From assembly GCA_951799445.1 (NCBI GenBank), contig OX637295.1:25544001-25608000 (forward strand): a stretch of 64,000 nt of DNA. Direction: 5' to 3'. Shown here one piece after another: positions 47,800 through 63,607 of the stretch (the first letter of the stretch is position 1; each line of letters starts with the position of its first letter). The notes beneath the pieces are model-generated. The model did not search any database. It was given only the letters and a program-made list of their open reading frames with translations, and was not told the DNA's origin. Source of the DNA: Pseudisothecium myosuroides (taxonomy: Eukaryota; Streptophyta; Bryopsida; Hypnales; Lembophyllaceae). A program made the position numbers and the translations under genes.

Positions 47800-49620
47800 C
47801 GCGCTAGGGTTTAGGGTTTGGCTTTTTGGTCTTTTGCTACTTTTCATCATGTTCCTCTCTTCATGGTTGCATTGCAGGACTTCTCAGTGCCGATTGCCAA
47901 GCGAAGTACGCGCAATCCGTTTACAATTTATTCTCTTCAGGTGCGGTCGCAATCCAATTGAGATTTTGTTCTATGTTTATTGGTGGAGGTTTCATTTTGT
48001 CGTTGCTTGCGTGCGATTTTTGGATTTGCACATTTTGAATCAGACAGATTTTGCTAGACTAGGAGAGATTCAAATTGGTGGAAATGCACGGAAGGAGCTC
48101 AGGGGATCATTTTAGTCTTGGGAGCCAATTTTGTTTCGAGGTTTTATATCTAGAATTTAGGTCCAAGCGATTTATTCTCTTCAGGAGCGATCGGAATCCG
48201 GTTGGGATTTTGGTAGAGGTTTCATTTTGTCATTGCTTGCGTGTATTTTTAATTGTTGAGAACTAATATAAGATATCTTTCACTCTTTGCAAATTAAGAG
48301 AACCTTCAATATGTGCTATTACCACATTTACAGCATTCTACTGTCTTTTTTCTACATATTGTCGGTATTTGCTTGCGTTAGGGTTTAGGGTTTGGTTTTT
48401 TGGTCTCCTACTGCTTTTCATCGTGTTCCTCTCTTCACAATTGCATTGCAGGATTTCTTGGTGCCGGTTGCCAAGCAAAGTACGCGCAATCCATTTACAA
48501 TTTATTCTCTTTAGGTGCAGTTGGAATCCGGTTGAGATTTTGTTCTATGTTTATTGGTGGAGGTTTCATTTTCTCAAAGCTTGCGTGCAATTTTTGGATA
48601 TGCACATTTTCAGTCGGACAGGTTTTGCTAGACTCGGAGAGATTCAAATTGGTGGAAATGCACGGAAGGAGAGGGGATCATTTTAGTCTTGGGAGGTAGT
48701 TTTGTTTTGAGGTTTTATGTCTAGAGTTTAGGTCCAACCATCCAAGCGATTTATTCTCTTCAGGTGCGGTGGGAATCCGGGTGAGATTTTGGTAGAGGTT
48801 TCATTTTGTCGTTGCTTGCGTGTGATTTTTGGATTTACACATTTTGAATCGGACAAGTTTTACTAGACTCGGAGAGATTTGAATTGGTGGAAATGCACGG
48901 AAGGAGCTCAAGGGATCATTTTAGTCTTGAGCGGCAGTTTTGTTTTGAAGTTTTATGTCTAGAGTTTAGGTCCAAGCGATTTATTCTCTTCAGGTGCGAT
49001 CGGAATCCGGTTGAGATTTTGGTAGAGGTTTCATTTTGTTATTGCTTGAGTGCGATTTTCGGATTTGCACATTCTGAGTCGGACAGATTTTGGCGTTTTG
49101 CTAGACTCACAGAGATTTGAATTGGTGGAAATGCACGAAAGGAGAGGGGATCATTTTAGTCTTGAGAGGCAGTTTTGTTTTGAGGTTTTATGTCTGTGAT
49201 TAGGTCCAAGCGATTTATTTTCTTTAGATGCGGTCGGAATCCGGTTGAGATTTTGGTAGAGGTTTCATTTTGTCGTTGCTTGCGTGCAATTTTTGGATTT
49301 GCACATTTTGAATCGGACAGGTTTTGCTAGACTGGGAGAGATTCAAATTGGTGGAAATGCAAGGAAAGAGAGGGGATCATTTTAGTCTTGGGAGCTAGTT
49401 TTGTTTCAAGGTTTTATGTCTAGAGTTTAGATCCAAGCGATTTATTCTCTTCAGATGCGGTCGGAATCTGATTGAGATTTTGGTAGAAGTTTCATTTTGT
49501 CATTGCTTGCGTGTGTTTTTAATTGTTGAGAACTAATGTGAGATATTATTGACTATTTGCAATTTAAGAGCCTTCATTATATGCTATTACCACATTTACA
49601 ACAATCTTTTGTCTCTATTC
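47800..49620 (+). repeat. Degenerate tandem array, about 235-bp unit, at least seven units
   Basis: The marker TTTATTCTCTTCAGGTGCGG or close variants recurs near 47927, 48170, 48501, 48749, 48978, 49216 and 49440. Each copy is followed by GATTTTGGTAGAGGTTTCAT (or the TTGTTCTATGTTTATTGG variant) and GGAAATGCACGGAAGG. A larger duplication is superimposed. The start GGGTTTAGGGTTTGG occurs at about 47810 and 48386, and the terminal AATTGTTGAGAACTAAT occurs at about 48250 and 49520. Open frames here are repeat artefacts. Confidence 0.85.
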
Positions 49621-49647
49621 CAGTTATTGTTGGTATCTGTTTACACA

Positions 49648-49823
49648 CACTAGTAGAAAATTCAATTTTTCTGTTGTTTTGGTCGCATTGTTTCGGACAA
49701 AATTTGATAGAAATCTATTGAAATCAAATTTGACGAAAATCTGTTGATTTCAACAGATTTCTGTCAAATTTTGTCCGAAACAATGCGACCAAAACAACAA
49801 AAAAATTGAATTTTCTACTAGTG
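49648..49823. mobile_element. CACTA-type MITE, 176 bp, 3-bp duplication ACA
   Basis: Begins CACTAGTAGAAAATTCAATT and ends with the inverted AATTGAATTTTCTACTAGTG. It is flanked by ACA at 49645-49647 and 49824-49826. The arms form an almost complete hairpin, with TTTTGGTCGCATTGTTTCGG facing its complement. Confidence 0.92.
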
Positions 49824-49870
49824 ACAATACTTTGTCTTCTAGATTGGGGCAAGTACCATTTCAACACTGC

Positions 49871-49965
49871 CACTAGTAGAAAACTCAGGAATTTTGACAG
49901 AATTCTATTGATTTGGTCGCGTTGTCCCGGTCACTTTTTTGTTGATTTACTAGAGTCTACTAGTG
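49871..49965. mobile_element. CACTA-type MITE, 95 bp, 3-bp duplication TGC
   Basis: Begins CACTAGTAGAAAACTC and ends CTACTAGTG, flanked by TGC at 49868-49870 and 49966-49968. It shares the first 13 bases and the internal TTTGGTCGC(A/G)TTGT with the element 47 bp upstream. It is probably a deletion derivative of the same family. Confidence 0.85.
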
Positions 49966-50102
49966 TGCAATGTCTTTAGAATATGATGTTATAGATCAAG
50001 ACATGCGCACACTGTCATTTGCAGTTGAGGATTTAGTGATATGGCGATGGTTTTAGGTTCGGCTATGGCTTTTGATGCTTGTGTTGGTTTTGAAGGGATG
50101 AG

Positions 50103-51170
50103 ATGGGAAAACAGAAAAAGAAGAAGAAAGGAAGAAAGGGAAGTGATCAAGCTGGACCGCTTGAAGGGGTAGCGCTTGAAAGGGTAGCCGAAAACCAAGT
50201 CATTGAGTTTATTTACTCCAAGATGCCGTTAATGTTTCACAGTCCTGTCGACCCAGCCACCTTCATTCATGGGACCTTCATTGAAGACTCTTTGCGTGAG
50301 TGTTGGTGAAGTGGAATACTTACGTGCCAGGTAACTTTTTGCATATGAATTGTTTGTGAGAAGCCTTATCAAAGAGCTATTTTTGAATCAATGATTGGTT
50401 AATAGGTGATTCATGACTTTGACAACAACGTCGTAGCAACTATTGCAAACGTATGCAGTGTTTGAATCTCAAGAACGTGACTTTGTAGAGATGTTGTGTT
50501 AGGGTTTCAGTATACGTGATGTTCCGAAGGAGGTTTGTTAGTCAGGGCCTGTCTTTGAATATGCACTACATTACTATACTTGAGACGGGTATCACAATGT
50601 ACACCGTGAATTTCCCGAAGTTTGTATTAGTTATTGTTGTCAGTGTTGGTACCTATTTGTTTTTGCTCTATTTTTTATTCTCACATCTAGGTTATAACTG
50701 TAACAAGTGTCTTTGTGTACAAATTTACAGGTTGAAGATCTGCGTGCCGAGCCTTTTCTGTTGATACCAACGAACAGCACATTCGAAGAGTGGGACGGTA
50801 TGGTTCACGTAGAGCTGAAGGAAGGAAGGCTCACACTTGTATGCAAGCAAGTCAAGAATCTACAATAAGACTTCCTCAAAGCTAAAGCAGCGTTGGTGAG
50901 AAAAGATATGGAGTGTCAGCTGTTGGTTGCTGAGGCTGAGGAGGTGGCCTTTGCGGATTCAAAGGCCAAGAAAGGTGAACATCATAGAATTTGACAGTTT
51001 GAAGAAAGTATTAAGCTCCTCACCCGGCAAAAGACGGACAAAGAGGAAACCATAGAACGCTTGAGTCGTCTTGAAACGAAATATAAAGAGGAGAGAGCAG
51101 AACAACAAGAAACTATTTTTTCATTGCAACAAAACTCTATCTTCACTACTTTGGTACATGTCCCAGTTGT
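50103..51170 (+). pseudogene. Decayed coiled-coil gene remnant
   Basis: Starts with a lysine-rich ATG frame (50103-50309). After a gap it resumes near 50730 in frames rich in Glu, Lys, Gln and Leu, such as Val-Ala-Glu-Ala-Glu-Glu-Val-Ala. Stops lie within otherwise protein-like text: a TAA after Lys-Asn-Leu-Gln near 50865 and a TGA after Arg-Ile near 50990. The style resembles the coiled-coil part of the frame at 13380-13850, so a retroelement gag-type origin is possible. I do not recognise a family. Confidence 0.4.
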
Positions 51171-51439
51171 AGTTTGAAGTCAAAGAACATAGTAAAAAGC
51201 TGAAGAACTTGAAGGTTCTTGATAACCATATTAAGAGGCGCGAAGCTCTCCAAAGAGCTAGGAAGAAGGTCAAATATTTTATGGAGAAGCGGGAGCTAAA
51301 GCTAGATTGGAGAGAGGTGGTCTCAATATTATGATGAATTTTTTGATGATGATTGGGCTAGGATTTTTGCTGGAGAAGGACTTGGATTGACCCATGATGT
51401 TAAAAGACTTTTGAAGTATGGCTCCGTAAAGGCAAACCA

Positions 51440-51650
51440 ACTCATTCACGACCACAGTTGTCACATTAGACGGACCATCCGCCCAAACTGTCCGATTCGC
51501 TCGCTCGTCTGGGACGTCCAGTGATCCTAATTTGCCTAATGAGATTACTTTAAGGTAGTCACATTAACTGTTTGGTCCGTCCGAACCATCCGATGTGTCC
51601 TCTCGTTTAGGACGTCTGGTGATCCTAACTTGCATGATTTGACAACGATG
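51440..51650 (+). repeat. Two-copy direct repeat, about 99-bp period
   Basis: GGGACGTCCAGTGATCCTAA near 51509 recurs as AGGACGTCTGGTGATCCTAA near 51608. Each is preceded by a CCGTCCGA/CCATCCG-type segment and a CGCTCGTCT/TCTCGTTTAG segment. Confidence 0.7.
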
Positions 51651-56160
<4,510 letters not shown>

Positions 56161-56186
<26 letters not shown>

Positions 56187-56206
56187 ATGATAATAATAAT
56201 AATAAT
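56161..56206. repeat. (TAC)n and (TAA)n compound microsatellite
   Basis: About nine TAC units (56161-56186) followed by TAATGA and about five AAT/TAA units. Confidence 0.9.
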
Positions 56207-58566
56207 TACAGTCCTTGCTAGTTGCAATTTGACTAGTTAGGATTGTGATTTTTTGATGTTTTCTTTTGTTTTAAAATAAATAAATAAATTATGACATCAC
56301 TACTTACTATTTCAAATATAGAGGCCTATCAGAAGGCTTAATTTTTCTTGTAATATAATCTATCTCTTTTTTTGCAACTCAATTCGAGTGAGAATTGTTT
56401 TATTTATTTTTCACAAATGAAATCGCATGTCTTCAACTAATCATAAAAATTTCAAATTTATTGGCGATGGTTTCATATTATTATGAATTTTTGAAGAATA
56501 AGTGAATAAGTTTATTTTTTCTACGAAGCTACTTGATAAAAAATAAAAATTTCACCACAAGTACATATTTTAGTAAAAAATATTTAACCCCTAAAGGACT
56601 ATCATTTTTAGAGGCCCAAAATCGCTTCAAAATACTCATCCTCAAAGCATGGTCAAAATCTTCATTAATAAATATTTTAAAACAAATCTAAACGCAAGAT
56701 CTCTTAGTCGTGACTTGTTTAAGTGCTTTGTTCCAAAATTTTAAAATGAATATCCCCACTGATTGCAAGTTCAATGTATCTAAACTTCAAACTTTTCTAA
56801 CCCTTCTAAAAGGTGAAGTTTTGTCTTTGAACACTTTTAGAAAATACTCCATAATTCATATGTCTTGTAACTTGTGCATTTTGTCAAAATGTTGGAAAAT
56901 GGTTTGAAAACATGTAAGCAAAAAAATTTAACCCACAAAACTTTCATATTCATCTTTTAAAAAATTGTAAAGTGGAAGGTCGTACTGAATGAAAGAAAAA
57001 ACTAAATAACATGCTAATTAATTTTACAAGAAATTGAGAATTTTTAATTAAAATGGTAAAAATGTTCTTAAAAACAATTATTATCCTATTTTTTAATTTT
57101 AATTTGAAAATTTTCAATATTGAGAGCAAAAAACAACTTTGTATGTTTTTTCTACCTTCATTGTTTGGAAAATCAAACTCCTCATAACTTTTACCTCATT
57201 ATTTGGAATTGAATGGTTCAAATTTTTTAAGTAGTTATCAATCTATAAAATCTCCAAAAAATAATTAATATGATTCTTAAATATGTTTTTTGCTGCCCGG
57301 TTTGACACTGAAAACAATAAATCTCTTCTACGTTTTGTTGCACACGTAGATTATGATGAGTAGCATCCACCCTAAAAACTTCATGAAAAACTTCCACATT
57401 ATGAAGTTAGCAGAATATGCCCAAGTTCTCAAAAAGCCCAAAGTGGGCTCTTTAGTCCTTCAAGAATTAAATGTAATCCATCCATATCATTGTATAAAAT
57501 AATAGAAATTCAATAGACCATGGTAATAAATCCAACAATCAAATTGTAATGAAATATTTATTTTATGAAACTTTTGAAACTTTCAAGTTGGATTGAAAAC
57601 TCAACTTGTTTTTTTTTAATTCATTATTTGAAATCAAATTTTAAAAAAATCATTTTCATGGATGAAATTCAAATCTAGTGCAAAGTGTTAGAAGTTATCA
57701 AATACACTACAAGGTCATCTTTGGCACACAGATTCAAATTCATACCAAAATATGCAAGCTCTCAATGATGAAATAAACTATACAATCATCTATGGCTTAT
57801 ACATCCAAATTCATACAAAAATATGCAAGTTCCAAATGATGATATTTTTCAGCACATGACAATTGACAAGTGGAAAGAACAAGTGGGCCACCTAGGAAAA
57901 AATAGATTGAAAAAAGTTGATTTGCTTTCTCTAACAAGCTTCTATTGTCATCCAAAAGCAAAAATGTGACCCTTTAGGCATTCTATGGTAAATCAAAAAT
58001 TGGATGTTGAACCTACTTTTTTCAATTTAATTAACTACTCGACAAAGAATTGTCAAACTTGTTGGTTGCCTACAATTTTTTGGCTAGTTTTTGAAGCAAC
58101 GGTGTTAATATATGAGCCCAAGAATGCGAGCTTGTGAGCATTGAGCTTACAATATAGGTACCTATAATATAGATACTACACACTATAAAAGGTCTATATA
58201 TCATAAACACCTATAATATGGGTATTCGTAATATATATACCCTATAATCATAAACGGTTTCTATTGTATATACACCTATAACATAGGTGTATGGTATTCT
58301 AGGCTCATGGGCTCTCACTCCTATGCTCACATAATAACAACCCTCGTTTTTTAAGAACTCTCTATTTTTCAAGACCTAACAAGAATTCTTTGTCTTTTGG
58401 GTAAAACAGTCTTCATTTTATGACATTTCTATCCACATATATGATTTCTACAAATTTGGACATTCTATAATTACTCAAATTTTATATATTTATTTAAAAC
58501 AAAATTCAAGTTTTTTCTCAAAATTTTGGACCAATTCTCCATTTCGATTTAATTATGTTACAAAAG
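56207..58566. other. Unassigned AT-rich sequence
   Basis: No gene seen. Around 58147-58290, ACCTATAATATAG-like units recur several times. They sit between AT(G/C)AGCCCA-type and GGCTCATGGGCTC segments, possibly an old inverted-repeat element. Confidence 0.45.
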
Positions 58567-58718
58567 CATTAGGAAAAATTTCAGCCCCTCAAAGAGATTA
58601 CAAGTTTTTATTTTTGGTAGTCCTGGGGGCAATTATAGAAAAAATAATTAAAAAATAATTGCCAATCTGACATGGCGCTAACATGGCACCAATAGTGCCA
58701 CATCAGATTTCAAATTTT

Positions 58719-58768
<50 letters not shown>

Positions 58769-58830
58769 CATAATTGCACGGCGGGGTGCCAAACTTGTTG
58801 CCTCTTTGGCGGTGGAAATTTTTCCTAATG
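58567..58830. mobile_element. Unclassified MITE, copy 2, with an internal (AT)n tract
   Basis: Left end CATTAGGAAAAATTTCAGCC, right end inverted as GGAAATTTTTCCTAATG. It matches the element at 44819-45065 throughout: ACATGGCACCAATAGTGCCA, GATTTCAAATTTT and CCATAATTGCAC. At the place where copy 1 has a T-rich run, this copy has about 23 AT units (58721-58766). Confidence 0.85.
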
Positions 58831-59489
58831 TGAGCAATCTATCTCATGACCCACATATAGGGAACCTCATCCATTTTTAATTTTGTAAAAATGTGGATAT
58901 TTAGAATTGTGAAAATTCAAACTTTTTTTACTTTCTTTTCAATAAATCTTCAAATTTACTAAATAATGATTACCACCAAGGCTTCCACTTGACATCTTCA
59001 TTTTTTTTCAACATGTGGTATATCTTTGGGGGTGGAAAGCAAACATTCTGGTACATTCTGGTACAGATGAGCCGGTTCATCTTCCCAAACATAAGAGTCA
59101 AAATGACAACCTTATGCGAATTGCCAATCTCTACCTCAAATGAATTTCTATGATATTATTTCAAATAAAAATGTAAAGAAACTTAATAGCATTACACTAA
59201 AGTAGAACTTCTATAAAGTAAACTTTTGTAAGCCAATATCTTCTCAAAAGTGATATTATTCCTTCAATCTTGGCTTAGACATATTGAAGATGTTCAAAAT
59301 AAGTAAAAAAAAGAAAAGCAACTTTCATTGAATTTTGAATCCAAATGTCACTCTAGTAAACATGACTTCAATCCTAAAGTGCCATAAAATTGCAACCCAC
59401 TAAAAAATCTTCAATTGTCATTAATGCGGTAGCTCTTCTTTTATGTAGTATTCTTCTCTGATGATCCTGGGACTAAGCTTATTACCTTA
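58831..59489. other. Unassigned sequence
   Basis: AT-rich, no gene or bounded repeat recognised. Confidence 0.5.
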
Positions 59490-59924
59490 GAGCAACTCCA
59501 ATGCAGTCAGGAACATGCACGCCAAATGCATAATGACAGGGCCACTAAAAAACACCCCCCAATGCAACCATCATTGATTTCTCTTTATTCCTCGACCCTC
59601 CATTTTCCATCGATCCCCGGTTTGGCAATTTGTCAAAATATGAAGAGCTCGTAAGTTGGCTCACAATAAAGAAAGTCACAAATAGACCTTTTTATGTGTG
59701 TTAATTGATTGAAACTCCCTTTTAAAAAAATCTGGAATGCCTTTTTTAATGTAGAATCATTTCCTCTCCTTCTTTTTATTAAGCAAGAAAGTCCCTTTGA
59801 GATTTGGATTGCCGACTTTGCATTGGGTCAATTTTTTTTCAAAAGTCGCTCGAACGCACTCCACCTACCTCCACTTCAAAATCTGGATACTGTGCCTGTT
59901 CCCGTCTCCGAATTGGAGATGCTC
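59490..59924. mobile_element. PIF/Harbinger-like MITE, 435 bp, TTA duplication
   Basis: Left end GAGCAACTCCAATGC, right end inverted as CGAATTGGAGATGCTC, flanked by TTA at 59487-59489 and 59925-59927. The GAGCATCTCCAA-type terminus with a TTA duplication is the usual plant PIF/Harbinger pattern. It has no coding capacity; the frame at 59709-59960 crosses its right end. Confidence 0.75.
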
Positions 59925-60399
59925 TTATGGATGCTCTTCTCTATCAAAGCCTGTCAATGAATAACTGAGTTGAGTGAGAGAACTTCAGATATTGGCTGGT
60001 TTGACTCAGATTTCTCTTCCAGACACTGTCTTGGGATTTTTTTTATTTTTTTATTTTTTTATTTTATTTATTTTATTTTTTTATTTTAAACACATACTGT
60101 CCTGGGATTTTCATAATTACCATGTCAGTGATGGAAGTAAACTGTTGTACACTATTGAGAAATTAATGACCAATCATGTGCAGGTAGGCAAGCACTCCAT
60201 TGACCGTTCACCAGGCTCACACTTTCAGAGTTTCATGGGCAACTCAACTCATGGTTGGATAACTTCAACCCACTCGTGCCAGATGAACTGGTCGTACTTA
60301 CCGTGGTACAGTCTCTTGACAAGAATCTTAGTATTTCAAAGATTTCAGATGAACGAAATGTACACTTCTTGTCTGAGACAGTGAGACTACAACGAGGCA
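59925..60399. other. Unassigned sequence with a T-rich low-complexity run
   Basis: A (T)nA-type run lies at about 60030-60090. The open frame that spans it (59974-60384) reads through low complexity and shows no domain. Confidence 0.5.
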
Positions 60400-60860
60400 A
60401 CGACCAAATCGCCTAATATAAAAATCCACATACAGCCTGGAAAATTCAAAATCTTTCCTTTTCGTAGATAGTACCTATGATCCCTGCCGACTGCTGGACC
60501 GGTAATCTAGTGAGATCCGAGATATGCGGGCGCTAAGAAATGTACGCTCAGGGTTGATTCTGAATTTGAAATTGGCGGATTTCAGTGGAGAGTGACTTCG
60601 TTCGTTCGGTCTTCTTGCGAAGCACGACTCCATAGCCAAGGATCTTTTGGTAGCCGTACTTCCCGGCCTCGTCGCCGTCTTTGGCGAGGAATTGCCCTCC
60701 TCTTGTCGAGGCCGGATGTTTTGCGAAGTCGCGGTGAACACGAGAAGCTAAGAATTGTCTTCATCGGCTAGGTGTGGCGGAAGTTTGGCTCCTCTTTGTG
60801 TTTTGGAATTCTGTGCTTTAGTTTGGTTTGGTTTGGTTTGCTGTGGTTGACGACGTTGTA
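60400..60860. other. GC-richer region, possible promoter or leader of the callose synthase gene
   Basis: CpG-containing sequence with short frames on both strands (for example minus 60475-60741) that resemble no family. A GGTTTG microrepeat lies near 60822-60840. The position 1.0-1.4 kb upstream of the first recognised callose synthase exon suits a promoter or untranslated exon. The real strand of transcription is not shown by the sequence. Confidence 0.35.
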
Positions 60861-61480
60861 GGGAGTGAGAAATTGTATCCGTTGATTTTAGAGAGACTAT
60901 TTTTGGATTATTGGCGTTCTTGTGGTGATGTTTGTGCGAATTCTATGTAGTATTTGAACAATTTTCGTCGTTGTGCTGTCTTCGGACTTTAAATTAGGGA
61001 GGTGGAAGGAGTCTGAAAATGCGCAGTATTGTGATTTAAATTCTCTGAGTACGTGATTACAGGGAGTAAGAAATTGAACCAGTTGCTTTTACAGAGACTA
61101 TTTTTGAATCATTGGCGTTCTTGTGGTGATGTTTGTGCTAATTATATGTAATATTTGAACAATTTTCGTCGTTGTGCTGCCTTTGGACTTTAAGTTAGGG
61201 AGGTGGAAGGAGTCTGAAAATGCGCAGTATTGTGGTTTAAATTCTCTGAGTACGTGATTATTGTAGAGTTCGGGGACTTTGCAAGTTTCAGCTTGGACTG
61301 TTGGCAAATGAAGAGATCGATTAGAAGCATGTCATGTCTTCTTGTCACCATTTGCTCTGAAATTGCGCAATAATTTGATTTCAATTTTCTGAATAAGTGA
61401 TTATTTTAGAGTTCGGGGGCTTGTTAAGTCTGCTCGGACTGTTGGCAATGAAGTGATCGATTAGAAGCATGTCATGGCTT
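60861..61480 (+). repeat. Nested local tandem duplications
   Basis: A 201-bp unit (60861-61061) is repeated at 61062-61260, about 93% alike by eye, starting GGGAGT(G/A)AGAAATTG. A second duplication of about 147 bp overlaps it. TCTGAAAATGCGCAGTATTG to GATCGATTAGAAGCATGTCA near 61212-61340 recurs, more diverged, near 61357-61460. Confidence 0.85.
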
Positions 61481-61880
61481 CGTGTGTGCTCCTGGAGATC
61501 ATAAATTCGATTTAGTACCAATTTTTTATTTATTTATACTTATATCTGAATTAATTTCGAATAGGCTGATGGTTAGACATTGAGTAGCTGAATGTTGAAC
61601 TGTTTTGCAGATGGTTGATTCGGTAAGCAGTGTGGTGCTCTTTCTATATGTTTCGTCTAAGAGCTTCAGAAATCAATTGGAGGCGGAAGTGGATCAAGAA
61701 ATTCGACGCCCTAAGAATTAAAGCTTCTGGATTGTGACGAGGAAATGTACACCGTCAGGCTACTTTTCTTCTGGTGGCATGTGACGGTACTTGGTAACCT
61801 TGGCAGCTGCTGATTTCATGGCCTTGATAGAGTGCATTTCAAGACTTTTTTGGAATCCAGATTCTGAGATTTCTAACCAG

Positions 61881-63607
61881 GACAGGCAAGATGGTGGACC
61901 TGGTATACAATATTCTGCCAGTGGACTATCCACAGGAGTTCCATCATGCAGGGATGTTGTTTCCAGAGGTACGGTATTATTGTGTGTGCAGTTCTTGGAA
62001 TCCGCACATCCTAGAGTTGGATTTGGGCGTCTTTTTCGATTTGCTCCCTCTCTTTAATAGATCCTCTTTCATGTACCTTACATACGATTCCATGTTGTCA
62101 TTTTCAGATGATGTCAATTCTTGATGTCATATTTACTTGCAATTCACTCGGGATTTACGTTTCGATGTACTCCAATACAGAGGAAGGCTGAGCGATTAGA
62201 GTTCGGACTTGTGGTTTGATGCATTTTCTTATTTGAAGTATAGAGAAGAATTGGATTATCATTTTTAATATGACCTTCAGCTGGGTGCGAATTTTGTTAC
62301 CGAAGTTTAATTTCGTAGTATTGCCTTACGTGACCGAAGGGATATTCAACAACTGTTAGGCTCGCTTGCCTAGCTTACCAAAAAATTGCATGGCTTTGTA
62401 GGTGAAGGCAGCGATGGCTGCTTTGCAGAATGTACCCGTCCTTCCACATCAAGGGATATGGGACATCAATTCGGATATGCTGGACTGGCTTGGGCGATTC
62501 TTTGGTTTTCAGGTTAGTTTCTTACCTGTCACATAGTTGGCTTGTCACTCGTTTAGATCAGTTCTTGATCGATTGGTGTCGTCGCAAAGGTGTCAACAGG
62601 GCTGAACTATATCTGGCGCATGTAAATCTAGCTGCTTTAAGTGATATTTTCATTCTTTAGGATTTCCGATTCCGAATGTCTCGTCCTGAAATATCGAACA
62701 GGTAAAGACACCTGCTGCAGTCTGGGTTTCCGCTTGGACTCAAATAATCATTCCATTTGACTAGTTTGACTTCAACTTGTATGTTTCATATATCACAAGC
62801 CAATTTCAAGTATTCAAAAAATTAATTGAAAAACTTTTTTTTTTCTTGGTGTCTCGCCTAATGTTCTTGTCAGACGCCTACATAATCCGACAATAGCTTC
62901 ATTGATCTTATTTTCTCTAGTGCTTATTGTTATTTGAACAGGCAGACAATGTGAGGAATCAGCGGGAGCATCTTGTGCTTCTTCTTGCCAATGGATTGAT
63001 GCACTTGTTTCCAGAACCGAGTCCAGGACCGACGGATTTCAACATCCCGGTAAAAAAATACTGGAATCATCCTTTTCTTTTGTGCCGATCGCGTTATGAG
63101 TCTGCCAACATCCCGGTGTCATGAGAACGATCATGAAGCTGAATCATTTGATCTTCAAGATGATATTTCATTCATTTTACAGTTTGTAGTGTCATATTGG
63201 GCCTGATTTCTGTGTAGCTAGTTTTAGCATACCAAAATAGCTTCAAGATAGCTTCTTAGTTGGTCCCAACATCACGTGATCACTACAAGGCGACGATTGA
63301 GTGTGGGTCAACAGGGTGAATAGTTTTGGATGTCTTGTGCGTCTTCCTGTGCTTCGTATCTTGTATGGTCAAACACCTCAAAATCCTTGTAACCGCTTTG
63401 GAATGAATTTGAAATATTTGGATATTTTCTAACCAATTTGTGATCTTAGAATCTTTATTTACTCTCTTGTTGTAATAGCTGCACAAATTTTGAACTTTCT
63501 GGTTGAATTTTGCAGCTGGAAGCCAATGTTGTTAAGAGGATCCGAAAGAAGTTGACAGGAAATTACACCAGATGGTGCAGGTTCATCGGGTGCAAGGACA
63601 ATATGCA
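61881..63607 (+). CDS. Callose synthase (glucan synthase-like), N-terminal exons, gene continues beyond the window
   Basis: Callose synthase is a plasma-membrane 1,3-beta-glucan synthase using UDP-glucose. Four exons are seen: 61881-61968, 62402-62512, 62942-63049 and 63516-63607. All have GT-AG borders and compatible phases. The first carries Tyr-Asn-Ile-Leu-Pro-Val-Asp and Phe-Pro-Glu. The second carries Lys-Ala-Ala-Met-Ala-Ala-Leu and Met-Leu-Asp-Trp-Leu with Phe-Gly-Phe-Gln. The third carries Asp-Asn-Val-Arg-Asn-Gln-Arg-Glu-His-Leu. The fourth carries Asn-Tyr-Thr-Arg-Trp-Cys-Arg. These are the landmarks of the cytosolic N-terminal (FKS1-domain-1) part, with the family's exon borders after Pro-Glu and Phe-Gly-Phe-Gln. 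The more N-terminal Vta1-like exons were not found. A possible trace (Glu-Val-Asp-Gln-Glu-Ile) sits at about 61685-61710 but runs into a stop. The catalytic part lies beyond 64000. Confidence 0.85.

Noticed and set aside
47780..49120. Several plus-strand frames of 60-111 codons with similar peptides
   Set aside because: The similarity comes from the tandem array. The frames do not form a consistent gene and are broken differently in each unit.
58147..58330. Possible inverted-repeat element with ACCTATAATATAG units
   Set aside because: The facing arms match too loosely and no target duplication could be found.
59974..60384. Plus-strand frame of 136 codons
   Set aside because: Half of it translates a T-rich low-complexity run. 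No conserved motif.
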